Below, piece after piece: positions 8,596 to 17,962 of a stretch of 64,000 nucleotides of DNA. Location of the stretch: assembly GCA_040754425.1 (NCBI GenBank), contig JBFMCR010000001.1, positions 22,707 to 86,706 on the forward strand. Direction: 5' to 3'. The stretch comes from UBA6918 sp040754425 (GTDB taxonomy: Bacteria > Pseudomonadota > Gammaproteobacteria > Burkholderiales > Thiobacillaceae). The translations under genes were made by a program, and so were the position numbers. Numbering within the stretch: the stretch's first letter is position 1; each line of letters begins with the position of its first letter. The notes under the pieces were generated by a model, which worked only from the letters and a program-made list of their open reading frames with translations, searched no databases and was not told the origin of the DNA.

Positions 8596-9612
8596 ATGCA
8601 AACACTTGTCGTCATCTGGCTTTCGCTGCTTGCCTGCCTCGCCGTGATCGGCTTCGCGGGCGTGCGGCTGTCGCGCTACGGCGACGTCATCGCCGAAAAA
8701 ACAGGCCTGAGCCGCGGCTGGGTGGGGCTGATCCTGCTGGCCACGGTCACCTCCCTGCCCGAAATGGTGACCGGCCTGTCTGCCGTCACGGTGGCGCAGG
8801 CGCCCGACATCGCGGTGGGCGACATTCTCGGCAGCTGCGTATTCAACCTCGCCCTCATCGTGCTGCTGGATTTCCTCTACCGCAAGGAATCCATCTACAC
8901 GCGCGCGCGCCAGGGCAACGTGCTCTCCGCCGGCTACGGCGTGGTGCTGATCGGCTTTGCCGGCTTCAATCTGCTGCTCTATCGCGACGGCGCGTTTCCC
9001 GCACTCGGACATGTCGGCATTTACACGCCGCTCATCCTGCTGCTTTACCTGCTGGCGATGCGCTCGCTCTACCGCTATGAAAAGACGCAACTGAGCGAAT
9101 ACGTCGAGGACCGCGTCGAGCTTCATCCCGACATCAACCTGCGGCAGGCGATTCGGGGTTACGTTGCGGCCGCAGTCGCCGTGGTGTCCGCAGGCATCTG
9201 GCTGCCCTTCATCGCCAAGGATCTGGCTGCGGTCATGGCCTGGGAGCAGAGCTTCGTCGGCACGCTCTTCGTCGCCGCCGTGACCTCGGCGCCGGAAGTC
9301 GTGGTCACTGTCGCCGCGCTGCGCCTGGGGGCGATCGATCTGGCCATCGGCAACCTGTTCGGCAGCAATCTGTTCAACATCGCCATCCTTGCCATCGACG
9401 ACCTGGCCTACCTGCCCGGCCCGCTGCTGGCGGACGTTTCGCTCACCCATGCCACTTCGGCCTTTTCGGCCATGATGATGAGCGGGCTGGCCGTGGTGGG
9501 CCTGGTGCTTCGCCCCGTTTCGCGCGTGATGCGCACGGTCAGCTGGATCAGCCTGCTGCTGCTCATCATTTACCTGTTGAACACGCTTTTCCTCTACCTC
9601 TATGGCCACTGA
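8596..9612 (+). CDS. CaCA-family sodium/calcium exchanger
   Basis: Cation antiporter of 338 residues with the two inverted alpha-repeats of the CaCA superfamily. Repeat 1 holds ATVTSLPEMVTG and GDILGSCVFN; repeat 2 holds AAVTSAPEVVVT and GNLFGSNLFN. The paired glutamates and the GNxxGSxxFN segments line the Ca2+ and Na+ sites. It should export Ca2+ (or K+/Mn2+) in exchange for Na+ or H+. Its last 11 bases overlap the start of a P-type ATPase gene, so both are translated from one message and form a calcium-efflux pair. A non-conserved polar loop of about 60 residues separates the repeats. Confidence 0.88.
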   Translation: MQTLVVIWLSLLACLAVIGFAGVRLSRYGDVIAEKTGLSRGWVGLILLATVTSLPEMVTGLSAVTVAQAPDIAVGDILGSCVFNLALIVLLDFLYRKESIYTRARQGNVLSAGYGVVLIGFAGFNLLLYRDGAFPALGHVGIYTPLILLLYLLAMRSLYRYEKTQLSEYVEDRVELHPDINLRQAIRGYVAAAVAVVSAGIWLPFIAKDLAAVMAWEQSFVGTLFVAAVTSAPEVVVTVAALRLGAIDLAIGNLFGSNLFNIAILAIDDLAYLPGPLLADVSLTHATSAFSAMMMSGLAVVGLVLRPVSRVMRTVSWISLLLLIIYLLNTLFLYLYGH

Positions 9613-12265
9613 TCCCGACAAACCGCACTGGCATTGCCTCGACAGCGAAGCCGTCGCCGCACGCCTCGGCAGCGACCTCGGCAAAGGACTGGACGCGGAA
9701 GCCGTCTTTCTGCGTCTCGAACAGTACGGCGCCAACGTGCTGCGCGAAAGCGGCCGGCGTCATCCGCTGCTCATGCTGGCCTCGCAGTTCACCGACTTCA
9801 TGATCCTGGTGCTGATCGCGGCCGCGATCATCGCCGGCTTCGTCGGCGAGCCGCAGGACGCCATCGCCATCGTGGTCATCGTCATCCTCAACGGCATCAT
9901 CGGCTTCGTGCAGGAATACCGTGCCGAGCGCGCCATGGCGGCGCTGAAGAAAATGGCCAGCCCGCAGGCGCGCGTAATCCGCGACGGCCGTCCCGTGCTG
10001 ATCGATGCCGCCAAGCTGGTGCCCGGCGACCTCGTCGAACTGGAAGCCGGCAACATCGTGCCGGCCGACCTGCGCCTCACCGAGCTGGCTGCACTCAAGG
10101 TCGACGAATCCGCGCTCACCGGCGAGTCGCAGGCGGTCGAAAAACGGCTCGAACGCCTGCACGAACCCGAATTGCCGCTCGGCGACAGGTGCAACCTCGC
10201 CTACAAGGGCACCATCGTGACTTACGGCCGCGCGCGCGGCCTGGTGGTGGCGACCGGCATGCAGACGGAGCTGGGCAAGATCGCCACCCTGCTGTCGGGC
10301 GAAGCGGGCAAGACGCCGCTGCAAAAACGCCTCGCGCGTTTCGGCCAGACCCTGGCGCTGGCGGTGCTGGCGATCTGCGTCATCATTTTCATCGCCGGCT
10401 GGCTGCGCGGCGAGCCGCCGCTGCTCATGCTGCTCACCGCGGTGAGCCTTGCCGTCGCCGCCATTCCCGAGGCCCTGCCGGCCGTGGTCACCATCTCGCT
10501 CGCACTGGGTGCTGCGCGCATGGTCAGGCAGAACGCCCTGATCCGCCGCCTGCCGGCGGTGGAGACGCTGGGTTCGGTTACCTACATCTGCTCGGACAAG
10601 ACCGGCACGCTCACCCTGAACCGCATGCATGTCGACTGCGTATGGGCGCAGGGCAGGCGGCTGGCCGCGGTGCCGCGAGCGGAGGATTCGCCCTGGCGCG
10701 AACTGAGGCTGGCGATGGCGCTGTGCAACGACGCCGCGGCCGATGCGGGCGGCAAGCTGACGGGCGATCCGACCGAAACCGCCCTGCTCCGGGCAGCATT
10801 GGAAGGCGGCGCAAGCCAGTCGGAATTGCAGGCTCGCCATCCGCGCCTGGCGGAAATCCCCTTCGACTCCGAACGCGCACGCATGAGCACCCTGCATCAG
10901 GATGGGGACGGCGTGCTCATGCTGGTGAAGGGCGCGCCCGAAAGCCTGCTGCCGTTGTGCGTCGACCGGCTCGACAGCGGCGGCGCAACACCCATCGATC
11001 ATGCCGCGTTGCAGGCCGAGGCCGAACAACTGGCCGCAGAAGGCCTGCGCGTGCTGGCCTTCGCGCTAAAGCGCCTGCCCGCGGTGCCGGAAACGCTCGA
11101 TGCCGCCACGCTGGAATCCGGTCTCACTTTCCTCGGTCTTGCCGGCCTCATCGACCCGCCCCGCCCCGAAGCGGCAAAAGCGGTGGCCGCCTGCAAGTCC
11201 GCCGGCATCATCCCGGTGATGATAACCGGCGACCACCCCGCCACCGCGCGCGCCATCGCCCTGCGCCTGGGCATCATCGACGACGGCGGCAAGGTGCTCG
11301 GCGGCAGCGAACTGGCGCAACTCTCGCTGGAGGAATTCGAGCGTGAAGTCGAATCGGTGCGGGTCTACGCGCGCATCAACCCCGAGCAGAAGATCAAGAT
11401 CGTGCGCGCGCTGCAGGACAAAGGCGAATTCGTCGCCATGACCGGCGACGGCGTGAACGACGCGCCCGCCTTGAAAATGGCCGACATCGGCGTGGCCATG
11501 GGCCGCGGCGGCACCGACGTGGCGCGCGAGGCCGCGCACATGACGCTGCTGGACGACAACTTCGCCACCATCGTGCTGGCGGTGCGCGAGGGCCGCCGCA
11601 TTTTCGACAACATCCGCAAGTTCGTGAAGTACACCATGACCAGCAACTCGGGCGAGATCTGGACCATCTTCCTCGCGCCCTTCATGGGTCTGCCAATCCC
11701 GCTTCTGCCCATCCACATCCTGTGGATCAACCTCGTCACTGACGGGCTGCCGGGACTGGCGCTGGCCAAAGAACCCGCCGAGCGCGACGTCATGCAACGG
11801 CCCCCGCGGCCGCCGGGGGAAAGCATCTTCGCGCATGGCATGTGGCAGCACATTCTGTGGGTGGGATTGCTGATGGGCGGGGTATCGCTGCTGACCCAGG
11901 CGTGGGCGCTGCATACAGGCACCGCACACTGGCAGAGCATGGTGTTCACCGTGCTGACCCTGTCGCAGCTGGGCCATGTGCTGGCCATCCGCTCCGAGCG
12001 CGAATCGCTGTTCACCCAGGGCGTGCTGTCCAACCGCATGCTGAGCATTGCCCTGCTGCTCACCTTCGCGCTGCAGATGGCGGTGCTCTACGTGCCCTGG
12101 CTCAACCCCATCTTCAAGACCGCGCCCTTGAGCCCGGGCGAGCTTGCCGCCTGCCTGGCGCTGTCCTCGGTGGTGTTCGTCGGGGTGGAAATCGAGAAGG
12201 CTCTGGTGCGGCGCGGCTGGCTGTATGCTAGCCCGGATATTTCACCAGACCGGCCCCGAATATGA
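9602..12265 (+). CDS. P-type cation-transporting ATPase, type IIA (Ca2+-like)
   Basis: Inner-membrane cation pump of 887 residues. Motifs run in order: actuator-domain ALTGESQAV, phosphorylation-site SDKTGTLT, nucleotide-domain KGAPES, MITGDHPATA and hinge TGDGVNDAPALK. M4 carries IPEALPAVV, matching SERCA-type Ca2+ pumps, and the N-terminal cation-ATPase domain is complete. Ca2+ is the most likely ion, supported by translational overlap with the CaCA exchanger. The last 12 residues (876-887) lie inside the 252-bp inverted-repeat element that begins at 12227, so the native C-terminus has been replaced or extended by the element. Confidence 0.9.
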   Translation: MATDPDKPHWHCLDSEAVAARLGSDLGKGLDAEAVFLRLEQYGANVLRESGRRHPLLMLASQFTDFMILVLIAAAIIAGFVGEPQDAIAIVVIVILNGIIGFVQEYRAERAMAALKKMASPQARVIRDGRPVLIDAAKLVPGDLVELEAGNIVPADLRLTELAALKVDESALTGESQAVEKRLERLHEPELPLGDRCNLAYKGTIVTYGRARGLVVATGMQTELGKIATLLSGEAGKTPLQKRLARFGQTLALAVLAICVIIFIAGWLRGEPPLLMLLTAVSLAVAAIPEALPAVVTISLALGAARMVRQNALIRRLPAVETLGSVTYICSDKTGTLTLNRMHVDCVWAQGRRLAAVPRAEDSPWRELRLAMALCNDAAADAGGKLTGDPTETALLRAALEGGASQSELQARHPRLAEIPFDSERARMSTLHQDGDGVLMLVKGAPESLLPLCVDRLDSGGATPIDHAALQAEAEQLAAEGLRVLAFALKRLPAVPETLDAATLESGLTFLGLAGLIDPPRPEAAKAVAACKSAGIIPVMITGDHPATARAIALRLGIIDDGGKVLGGSELAQLSLEEFEREVESVRVYARINPEQKIKIVRALQDKGEFVAMTGDGVNDAPALKMADIGVAMGRGGTDVAREAAHMTLLDDNFATIVLAVREGRRIFDNIRKFVKYTMTSNSGEIWTIFLAPFMGLPIPLLPIHILWINLVTDGLPGLALAKEPAERDVMQRPPRPPGESIFAHGMWQHILWVGLLMGGVSLLTQAWALHTGTAHWQSMVFTVLTLSQLGHVLAIRSERESLFTQGVLSNRMLSIALLLTFALQMAVLYVPWLNPIFKTAPLSPGELAACLALSSVVFVGVEIEKALVRRGWLYASPDISPDRPRI

Positions 12266-12478
12266 CGGAAAATCGCATGAATAGAGGCTTTGCGCGCAAT
12301 CAGCCCGAAATCCAATTTGTACCGCCGGCCTTCGCGGGTGTTGGCGGCCAATTTGCGGCATCTTTGCGCCCCCGCTTCGCGCCCATAGGCATGGCTATGG
12401 GCTTGGCGCGGGATGCGCAAATCTGCTCGCAAATTGACTCGCCACCATCCCGCGATCTGATGAAATATCCGGGCTAGC
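12227..12478. repeat. 252-bp miniature element with perfect 18-bp terminal inverted repeats
   Basis: GCTAGCCCGGATATTTCA at 12227-12244 is repeated exactly in inverse orientation at 12461-12478. Two further perfect hairpins lie inside: GCCCATAG/CTATGGGC (12381-12388 with 12395-12402) and CGCGGGATG/CATCCCGCG (12407-12415 with 12446-12454). There is no convincing gene inside. The element supplies the last 12 codons and stop of the P-type ATPase on the left, and the stop codon of the converging ParA gene on the right. It looks like a MITE or a dispersed intergenic repeat; no obvious target duplication was seen. It also accounts for the only sequence between the two genes. Confidence 0.75.
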
Positions 12479-13076
12479 GCCCCAGCCAGTCGATGAGCGG
12501 CGCCCAGCTCTCGCGCTCGGCCTGGGTGAGATGCGGCGGCAGGTCGAACAGGGTCTTGCCTTCGAAGGCGGCGTTGACGTACTGCTGGGTTTCGTGCAGA
12601 TAAGCCACCACCGGCAGCTCGAGCCTCTCCAGGAACTGCTCCAGGGTGACGGCGGCACGCGTGCGCGGCGCCATGCGCATGCCCACCACGCCGACGTCGA
12701 TCTTGCCCTGGCGCACCTTCTTTTCTTCCGTCAGCTCGGCAAGAAAATCCTGGCTCGCCTGGATGTCGAACAGCGAGGGCGAAATCGGCACCAGCACGCG
12801 CTCCACCAGCTTGACCGCATGATCGAGGTTCTTGCCGTGCAGCCCCGCCGGCGAATCGATGACGAGCCAGTCGGCCTTGTCCTTGCTCTCGCCGGCAATG
12901 CCGATGGCAGGCAGATGGGCGGGGCGGCGCGAAAGCCATTTGCTGGCGGATTTCTGTCGGTCGAGATCCAGCAGGTTTACCGAGCGGCCTTGCTCGGCCA
13001 GCCAGCCAGCAAGGTTGATCGACAGCGTGGTCTTGCCCGCGCCGCCCTTGGGATTGGCCACCAGTATCGTCTTCAT
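12474..13076 (-). CDS. Orphan ParA/MinD-family ATPase
   Basis: A 200-residue P-loop ATPase of the ParA/MinD class. It has the deviant Walker A motif KGGAGKTT at about residues 10-17, DLD in the A' region, and the switch DSPAGL. It is short and lacks an N-terminal DNA-binding domain, and no ParB partner is encoded nearby. It therefore may position a protein or complex rather than segregate a plasmid, as orphan ParA proteins do. Its ATG overlaps the stop of the upstream cNMP/rhodanese gene by 4 bases (ATGA), implying coupled translation. Its stop codon lies in the right inverted repeat of the 252-bp element. Confidence 0.82.
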   Translation of the reverse strand: MKTILVANPKGGAGKTTLSINLAGWLAEQGRSVNLLDLDRQKSASKWLSRRPAHLPAIGIAGESKDKADWLVIDSPAGLHGKNLDHAVKLVERVLVPISPSLFDIQASQDFLAELTEEKKVRQGKIDVGVVGMRMAPRTRAAVTLEQFLERLELPVVAYLHETQQYVNAAFEGKTLFDLPPHLTQAERESWAPLIDWLGR

Positions 13077-14122
13077 GCCGGATGCGTCGCGGGCTGAGCG
13101 GCCTTGAGGCCGCTCAGCCCGCCTTCCAGTACGTACACGTCGAATCCCATCTGCCCCATCAGAAACGCAGCCGCGGTGCTGCGCTGGCCATTCTGGCAGA
13201 ACAGCAGGTATTTCTTGTTCTTGTCCAGGGATACGGCCTTTACGCGCAAAAGATACAGCGGCAGGTTGATGCTGTTGCGCACGGTACCGGCGTGGAACTC
13301 GTCCTCCAGGCGCACATCGATGGCCTGTGCGCCTGCATGCAGCAATTGTTCCGCTTCGCGCGCGGGAACCTTGCGCACCATGGGCGCGCGCAAGAGTTCA
13401 TCGAAATCCTTTTTCGCCAGGCGCATGAGCTGGCCGTCGGTGATCATGGTCACCGTGGCGTTGCGCGTATCGCCAGTGAGCAGCGCTTCCTCGCCGAACC
13501 CCTCGCCCTTGCCGATTTCTGCCAGCACCTGGCTGATGCCGCTGGGCGAGGTGCGGGTGATGCGCGCCCTGCCCTCGCGAATCATGTAGTAGTAATCCCC
13601 CTGCTCGCCCTGCCGGATGACCACATCGCCCGCGGCAAAACCGACCGCCTCGAAACGGTGGAACATGGTATTGATGTTTTCCGGCGGCACCTTGCGGAAA
13701 GTCGGCTGCTTGAGCACGTCCCACATCCAGCTGGGATCGTCGCTGCCGTCATACTCGAATACCTCGTAAGAGGTGGCCTGGTCATAGCAGAGATTATTTT
13801 CGACCAGGTCTTCCTCGATGCAGGCAAGGCGCACGTCGGTGGCGGCCTCCGCGGTGTACATGCGCGGCACCGTGCGCGCCAGGGCATACAGAGCGTCGTC
13901 GTCGCCGGCCTTGATCCTGTGGCTTTCGCCGCTGGCCTGGCGGCGAACGACTTCGCCTTCGACCAGGAAGAACAGTGTATGGTCGTTGTCGCCTTCACGG
14001 AAAATGACACTGCCTGCGGGGTAGTGCCTTTCCTCCGCCTGTGCGGCCAAATCCGCCTGCGCATTGCGCGACATCGAATTGATCGGCACAAAACGCGACA
14101 GTATGTCTGGACTGACAGGCAT
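13073..14122 (-). CDS. Cyclic-nucleotide-binding and rhodanese domain protein
   Basis: A 349-residue cytosolic protein with three parts. A degenerate cNMP-binding fold (about residues 10-125) lacks the phosphate-binding cassette. A second cNMP-binding domain (about 140-250) has a canonical cassette GFGEEALLTGDTRNATV with the phosphate-contacting Arg. A C-terminal rhodanese domain (about 262-345) has the active loop CQNGQRS, so catalytic Cys and Arg are present. ATG at 14122 was preferred over a 22-codon extension with atypical composition. It is translationally coupled to the ParA gene downstream and lies 144 bp downstream of the TpsA exoprotein gene. It is a candidate receptor for the product of the cyclase encoded at 20382. 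The direct effect of nucleotide binding is unknown. Confidence 0.85.
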   Translation of the reverse strand: MPVSPDILSRFVPINSMSRNAQADLAAQAEERHYPAGSVIFREGDNDHTLFFLVEGEVVRRQASGESHRIKAGDDDALYALARTVPRMYTAEAATDVRLACIEEDLVENNLCYDQATSYEVFEYDGSDDPSWMWDVLKQPTFRKVPPENINTMFHRFEAVGFAAGDVVIRQGEQGDYYYMIREGRARITRTSPSGISQVLAEIGKGEGFGEEALLTGDTRNATVTMITDGQLMRLAKKDFDELLRAPMVRKVPAREAEQLLHAGAQAIDVRLEDEFHAGTVRNSINLPLYLLRVKAVSLDKNKKYLLFCQNGQRSTAAAFLMGQMGFDVYVLEGGLSGLKAAQPATHPA

Positions 14123-14266
14123 ATGGTTACCGTGGAAATGAATGCAATGGCGCAAAAGCCCGGCGCACGTGCGCGCATCCCGCAGCACGCGCTTTGTGGA
14201 AGTAAACTACAGAGGCTCGTTGCGGGTCAAGGGCCGGCCCGCATCCGCCGCATGACCGGCCGCAGA

Positions 14267-17200
14267 TTATGAACAAATCATGCGCGTCGAATTCCTGCCT
14301 TCCTGCTTGTCGTCGTCATCCTCGTCATCGATCGGCGTAACAGTAAAAAGCACTGCGGCGTCGCCGCTGCCCGTCGAAACCTGGGTGCTCGTGTCGACGA
14401 TGACCTGACTGATGGTCGTACCCACGGTCATGGTGCTGGTCTCGCTCAGGATTTCCAGCTGGCCGCCGCTCAGCCTGACTCCGGCCATCGGCAGGGAGAT
14501 GCTGGCAAAATTGCCGGCTTCGCTGCCGTAGCTAAACAGGCTGAAGCTGTCGCCCACCGCCGGCGAATAGCCGTTTATCGTCGATAGCTGCAGGGCGCCG
14601 CCCATGGTAAACAGCCCGGACACGCTGATCATGTCGTTGGCGGACGCATCCGTCGCACTGCCCAATTCCATGAGCAGGGTGCTGCCGCTGCCCAGGGTCA
14701 GATCGCCCTCGACGGACAAGGCGCCTGCGGAGTTGCCGGGCGCAATCGTGCCGCCCTCATTCACGACGTTGCCATAAATGCCGCCATTGCCCTTCAATGT
14801 GCCGCCGCTCATGGTCAGCGCCGCCCCGTTCTGGGGATCGACCATCAGGTAACCATCGTTGAGCACGATGGCGCCGGCGCTCATCATCGGACCGGCGCTG
14901 TAGAAACCTGAGCCGGTGCCGGCCACCTCGATGGTGCCGGATTGCGCGTTGTCGACGCCGCCCATGAAATAGGCATAGGCATCGGAAACCAGAATGGCGC
15001 CGGCATTGCCGAATACGCTGCCTTCGGAAACCAGATAGCCCTGGTTCTGCACCTTGATGCCGGCGCCCTGCGCATTGCTCATGCCGCCGTAGACGACCAC
15101 CTCGGCGCCATAGCCGTCAAGCGTCATGCTCCCGGCGTTGGTCAGGGTGCCGTCGATGTCCAGCAGGGAATAGCCGTTCACCAGTTGGGCCATGGCCGGT
15201 TGGGTCGCGAGCGGCGGGTTAGCTGCGCCGCCTTGCACAGTGACCGTGCCGCCCGCATTGTTGATGAAGTCCTGCATGACCAGCATGTAGCTGCTGCCGC
15301 CATCGATCAGCAGGCTGCCGGAGTTGGTGAAATTCCCGCCAATTTCAAAATAGCCGCCTGCGCCAATCTTGATCGTGCCGTCGTTGGCATAGCCGGCACC
15401 GGTATAGACCTGATCGTTGATCACGGTGCGCGTCGGCGTCGAGAACATCAGGGCGCCATCGGTCCCTATCGGCGCGTTGACGGTTATGTCACTCGCGCTG
15501 GAGGTGAGATGCACGCTGTTGCCGGCAAAAATGCCGCTGTAGGCCCACGTCCCGTCATCATATGAAACCACTTGCACCGGCGAGACACTGTTGAAGTGGA
15601 AATCGGTCGCGGCCTGACCCAGCACGACGCCGACGGGGTTGGCTTCCGTCAGCAGCACCGAGCCATAGTATGCGATCGCCCCTATCCCCGCCCCCGACAA
15701 AGTCGTGCCGCTTTGCTGGACGACATTTCCGCCATAGGTTTCCAGTGCAATGACGCCGGCGGGCGAACTCGGGCTGTAGCCCCCTGCAGGCACGTCCACC
15801 AGGATATTGCCTACCGACAGGTTGCCCATGAGCTGGCTGATGCCTACATGTCCGAAGCCGGTGATGTCAGCCCCCGCTCCCTGGTTGAATGCGCCCTGTA
15901 TGTCCAGCATGGCCGTATTGCCGCCGGAGAGCGGGTGATTCACGTTGAAAACGCCGGATGCCAAAACCTCTCCGCCGGGAAGATCGAACAGCCTCGCGGG
16001 CGCACCGCTGCCGTTTATGTTCATCACCCCGCTGGAGTCGCCGTCGGAATCCGACATGAAGTACAAGGTCCTGGCCGTGTCCGCAGTAACGAAGTCGGCG
16101 CCGACATTGATGTCATCAATTGCCCAGACCCAGGCATCGCCACCGCTGAAATTGAACTGCCCGCCGAGGTTGAGGTCAGTGTCGGAACTGATGTAAAGGC
16201 CGCCGGAAATGAGGGTGCCGGCGCCATTGACAGTCCCGGCCGTAGACAGCGAACCCATGCTCATCTTCAGCATGGCGCTGCCGGTGTTGACCGTGACGCC
16301 CGATGCGATGGTGATCTCTGCGGCGCCGCTGCCGCGATAGAGCGGATTGGCGGCATTGTCGTTGGCATACAGGAACAAGGCGCCGTTGTCGGTGACGATA
16401 TCGGCATTGATCATGATGGAGCGTCCGGCCTGCAGGGTCAGATTGCCGCCGTTGCCGGACGGGTTGTTGGCAATGATTGCCTGGGTCACGGAGATGTCGT
16501 TGTTCGCCTGCAGGGTGACATCCGTGCCCGTATCGAGGATGAAAGTGATCTGTCCGGGCACCAGTGCATAATTGACAGCGGGATCGACGCCGTAGACGGC
16601 GTTGTAAATACTCACGTCTCCGGCAATGGTGCCGATGATGATGTTCTTGGGATCGAGCAGCAGGGTGCCGCCATCGCCCTTGTCCGCGCCGGCATCGACC
16701 ATGCCGCGGAAATCCAGGGTTTCCTTGCCGGAAACCTCGACCATGCCGCCATCCCCGCCCTGTTCGCCGCCGCGAGCCATAATGTTGCCGAGATACTCGG
16801 TATGGCCATCCGACCAGACCACGGCCTTGCCGCCATCACCGTTTTCGACCGCACTGACGTCGATGCGGCTGTCGGCATCGACGAGCACATTCCGCGCATT
16901 ACGGATGTCGGCATTTTTGCCCTGGTAGTCGCCGCCCACCAGCGCGGTGCCGCCGGCATCACGGCCGCCGGCGTCGAGTGTTGCGCCCTTCAGCTCCACG
17001 CTCCCGCCCAGGACGTGGATGCTGCCGCCCGCGCCTTCGTTCCCCCTGGCGCTGAGCGTGCCGCTCGCCGCAAGCGTCTCGCCTTCGACGACGATCTCGC
17101 CGCCTTTCGTGCCATCGGCTTCGGTCACGCTGCCCTTGCCCAGCGTGGTCGCGGCAGAGCCCTTGAGGAAAATGCGGCCTCCCTCGGCAGTCGCGCTGCT

Positions 17201-17938
17201 GGCGGAAACCAGGCCTGCCTGCCTGACCATCCCACCCATCATGCCGGCGCCACCGCCGGCGCTGATGATTTGCCCAAGGTTGACGGCCTCGCCGCCCGCA
17301 GTGACGGTGACGCGCAAAGCCGGGTTGGCGCTGTCCGCGAGTTCTACGCTATGGCCCGCGGCCAAAATGATCTCGCCCCGGGGGCTGGTGATGATGCCGC
17401 TGTTTTCCACGTCAGGCGCAAACAGCAGCACCGGACCGCCGCTCGCACTGATGTTGCCCGCGTTTTTCACCGCGCCCTCGCTACCGCTGCCGATGAATTT
17501 ATGCGAGCCGTTGGCGAAGTCCCGGTTGCCGATGTTGAGACTGGACGCAACCAGCCCCGCCACATCGACACGCGCGCCCTGGCCGAAAATCACGCCATTG
17601 GGGTTGATCAGCCAGACATGGCCGTTGGACTGCAGCGTGCCCAGAATGCTGGAAGGGTCGCGGCCGGTCACACGGTTCAGTACCGTGCTGGCGGAGCTTT
17701 GCTGGATGAAGCGGGTGATCTCGCCGGCGCCGATGGAGAAGTTCTGCCAGTTGATGATGGCGCCGGGGCTGTTGGTCACCGTCATGGTGCTGCCGTTGTT
17801 CTTGATGTTGACGTTGCCCCTGACCACGGTGGCGCCATTGGGGTTGGCCAGTGACTGGCCGGCGAAGGCGACAACGAGTGCGGCCGCCAGCGGCTTGAGC
17901 CTGATAAAACGGTGTGGGCGGGGGGTCGTGGTTGTCAT
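14267..17938 (-). CDS. TpsA-type filamentous-hemagglutinin-like exoprotein
   Basis: Secreted two-partner-secretion substrate, 1223 residues. A basic, hydrophobic signal peptide (about residues 1-31, ending SLA) precedes a TPS domain (about 32-270) with the hallmark segments INWQNFSIG and VWLINPNGVIFGQGA needed for recognition by the TpsB partner. The rest is a Gly/Asn/Ala-rich beta-helix with many repeats of the type 'xxNxGxIxVxG'. Near the C-terminus are autotransporter-passenger-like strands (GTIAPGNSAGAL), then a short acidic tail (DDEDDDDK) and a Cys penultimate to the end. Likely an adhesin or matrix protein. It is the last gene of the tpsB-fecR-tpsA operon. No toxin domain is seen at the C-terminus. 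Confidence 0.9.
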   Translation of the reverse strand: MTTTTPRPHRFIRLKPLAAALVVAFAGQSLANPNGATVVRGNVNIKNNGSTMTVTNSPGAIINWQNFSIGAGEITRFIQQSSASTVLNRVTGRDPSSILGTLQSNGHVWLINPNGVIFGQGARVDVAGLVASSLNIGNRDFANGSHKFIGSGSEGAVKNAGNISASGGPVLLFAPDVENSGIITSPRGEIILAAGHSVELADSANPALRVTVTAGGEAVNLGQIISAGGGAGMMGGMVRQAGLVSASSATAEGGRIFLKGSAATTLGKGSVTEADGTKGGEIVVEGETLAASGTLSARGNEGAGGSIHVLGGSVELKGATLDAGGRDAGGTALVGGDYQGKNADIRNARNVLVDADSRIDVSAVENGDGGKAVVWSDGHTEYLGNIMARGGEQGGDGGMVEVSGKETLDFRGMVDAGADKGDGGTLLLDPKNIIIGTIAGDVSIYNAVYGVDPAVNYALVPGQITFILDTGTDVTLQANNDISVTQAIIANNPSGNGGNLTLQAGRSIMINADIVTDNGALFLYANDNAANPLYRGSGAAEITIASGVTVNTGSAMLKMSMGSLSTAGTVNGAGTLISGGLYISSDTDLNLGGQFNFSGGDAWVWAIDDINVGADFVTADTARTLYFMSDSDGDSSGVMNINGSGAPARLFDLPGGEVLASGVFNVNHPLSGGNTAMLDIQGAFNQGAGADITGFGHVGISQLMGNLSVGNILVDVPAGGYSPSSPAGVIALETYGGNVVQQSGTTLSGAGIGAIAYYGSVLLTEANPVGVVLGQAATDFHFNSVSPVQVVSYDDGTWAYSGIFAGNSVHLTSSASDITVNAPIGTDGALMFSTPTRTVINDQVYTGAGYANDGTIKIGAGGYFEIGGNFTNSGSLLIDGGSSYMLVMQDFINNAGGTVTVQGGAANPPLATQPAMAQLVNGYSLLDIDGTLTNAGSMTLDGYGAEVVVYGGMSNAQGAGIKVQNQGYLVSEGSVFGNAGAILVSDAYAYFMGGVDNAQSGTIEVAGTGSGFYSAGPMMSAGAIVLNDGYLMVDPQNGAALTMSGGTLKGNGGIYGNVVNEGGTIAPGNSAGALSVEGDLTLGSGSTLLMELGSATDASANDMISVSGLFTMGGALQLSTINGYSPAVGDSFSLFSYGSEAGNFASISLPMAGVRLSGGQLEILSETSTMTVGTTISQVIVDTSTQVSTGSGDAAVLFTVTPIDDEDDDDKQEGRNSTRMICS

Positions 17939-17962
17939 GGCTTGCCTCGCTGGCGTGAGGAA

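Noticed and set aside
15572..17854. 760-codon rightward open frame opposite the TpsA gene
   Set aside because: It mirrors the repetitive TpsA coding sequence; no start context or domain supports it.
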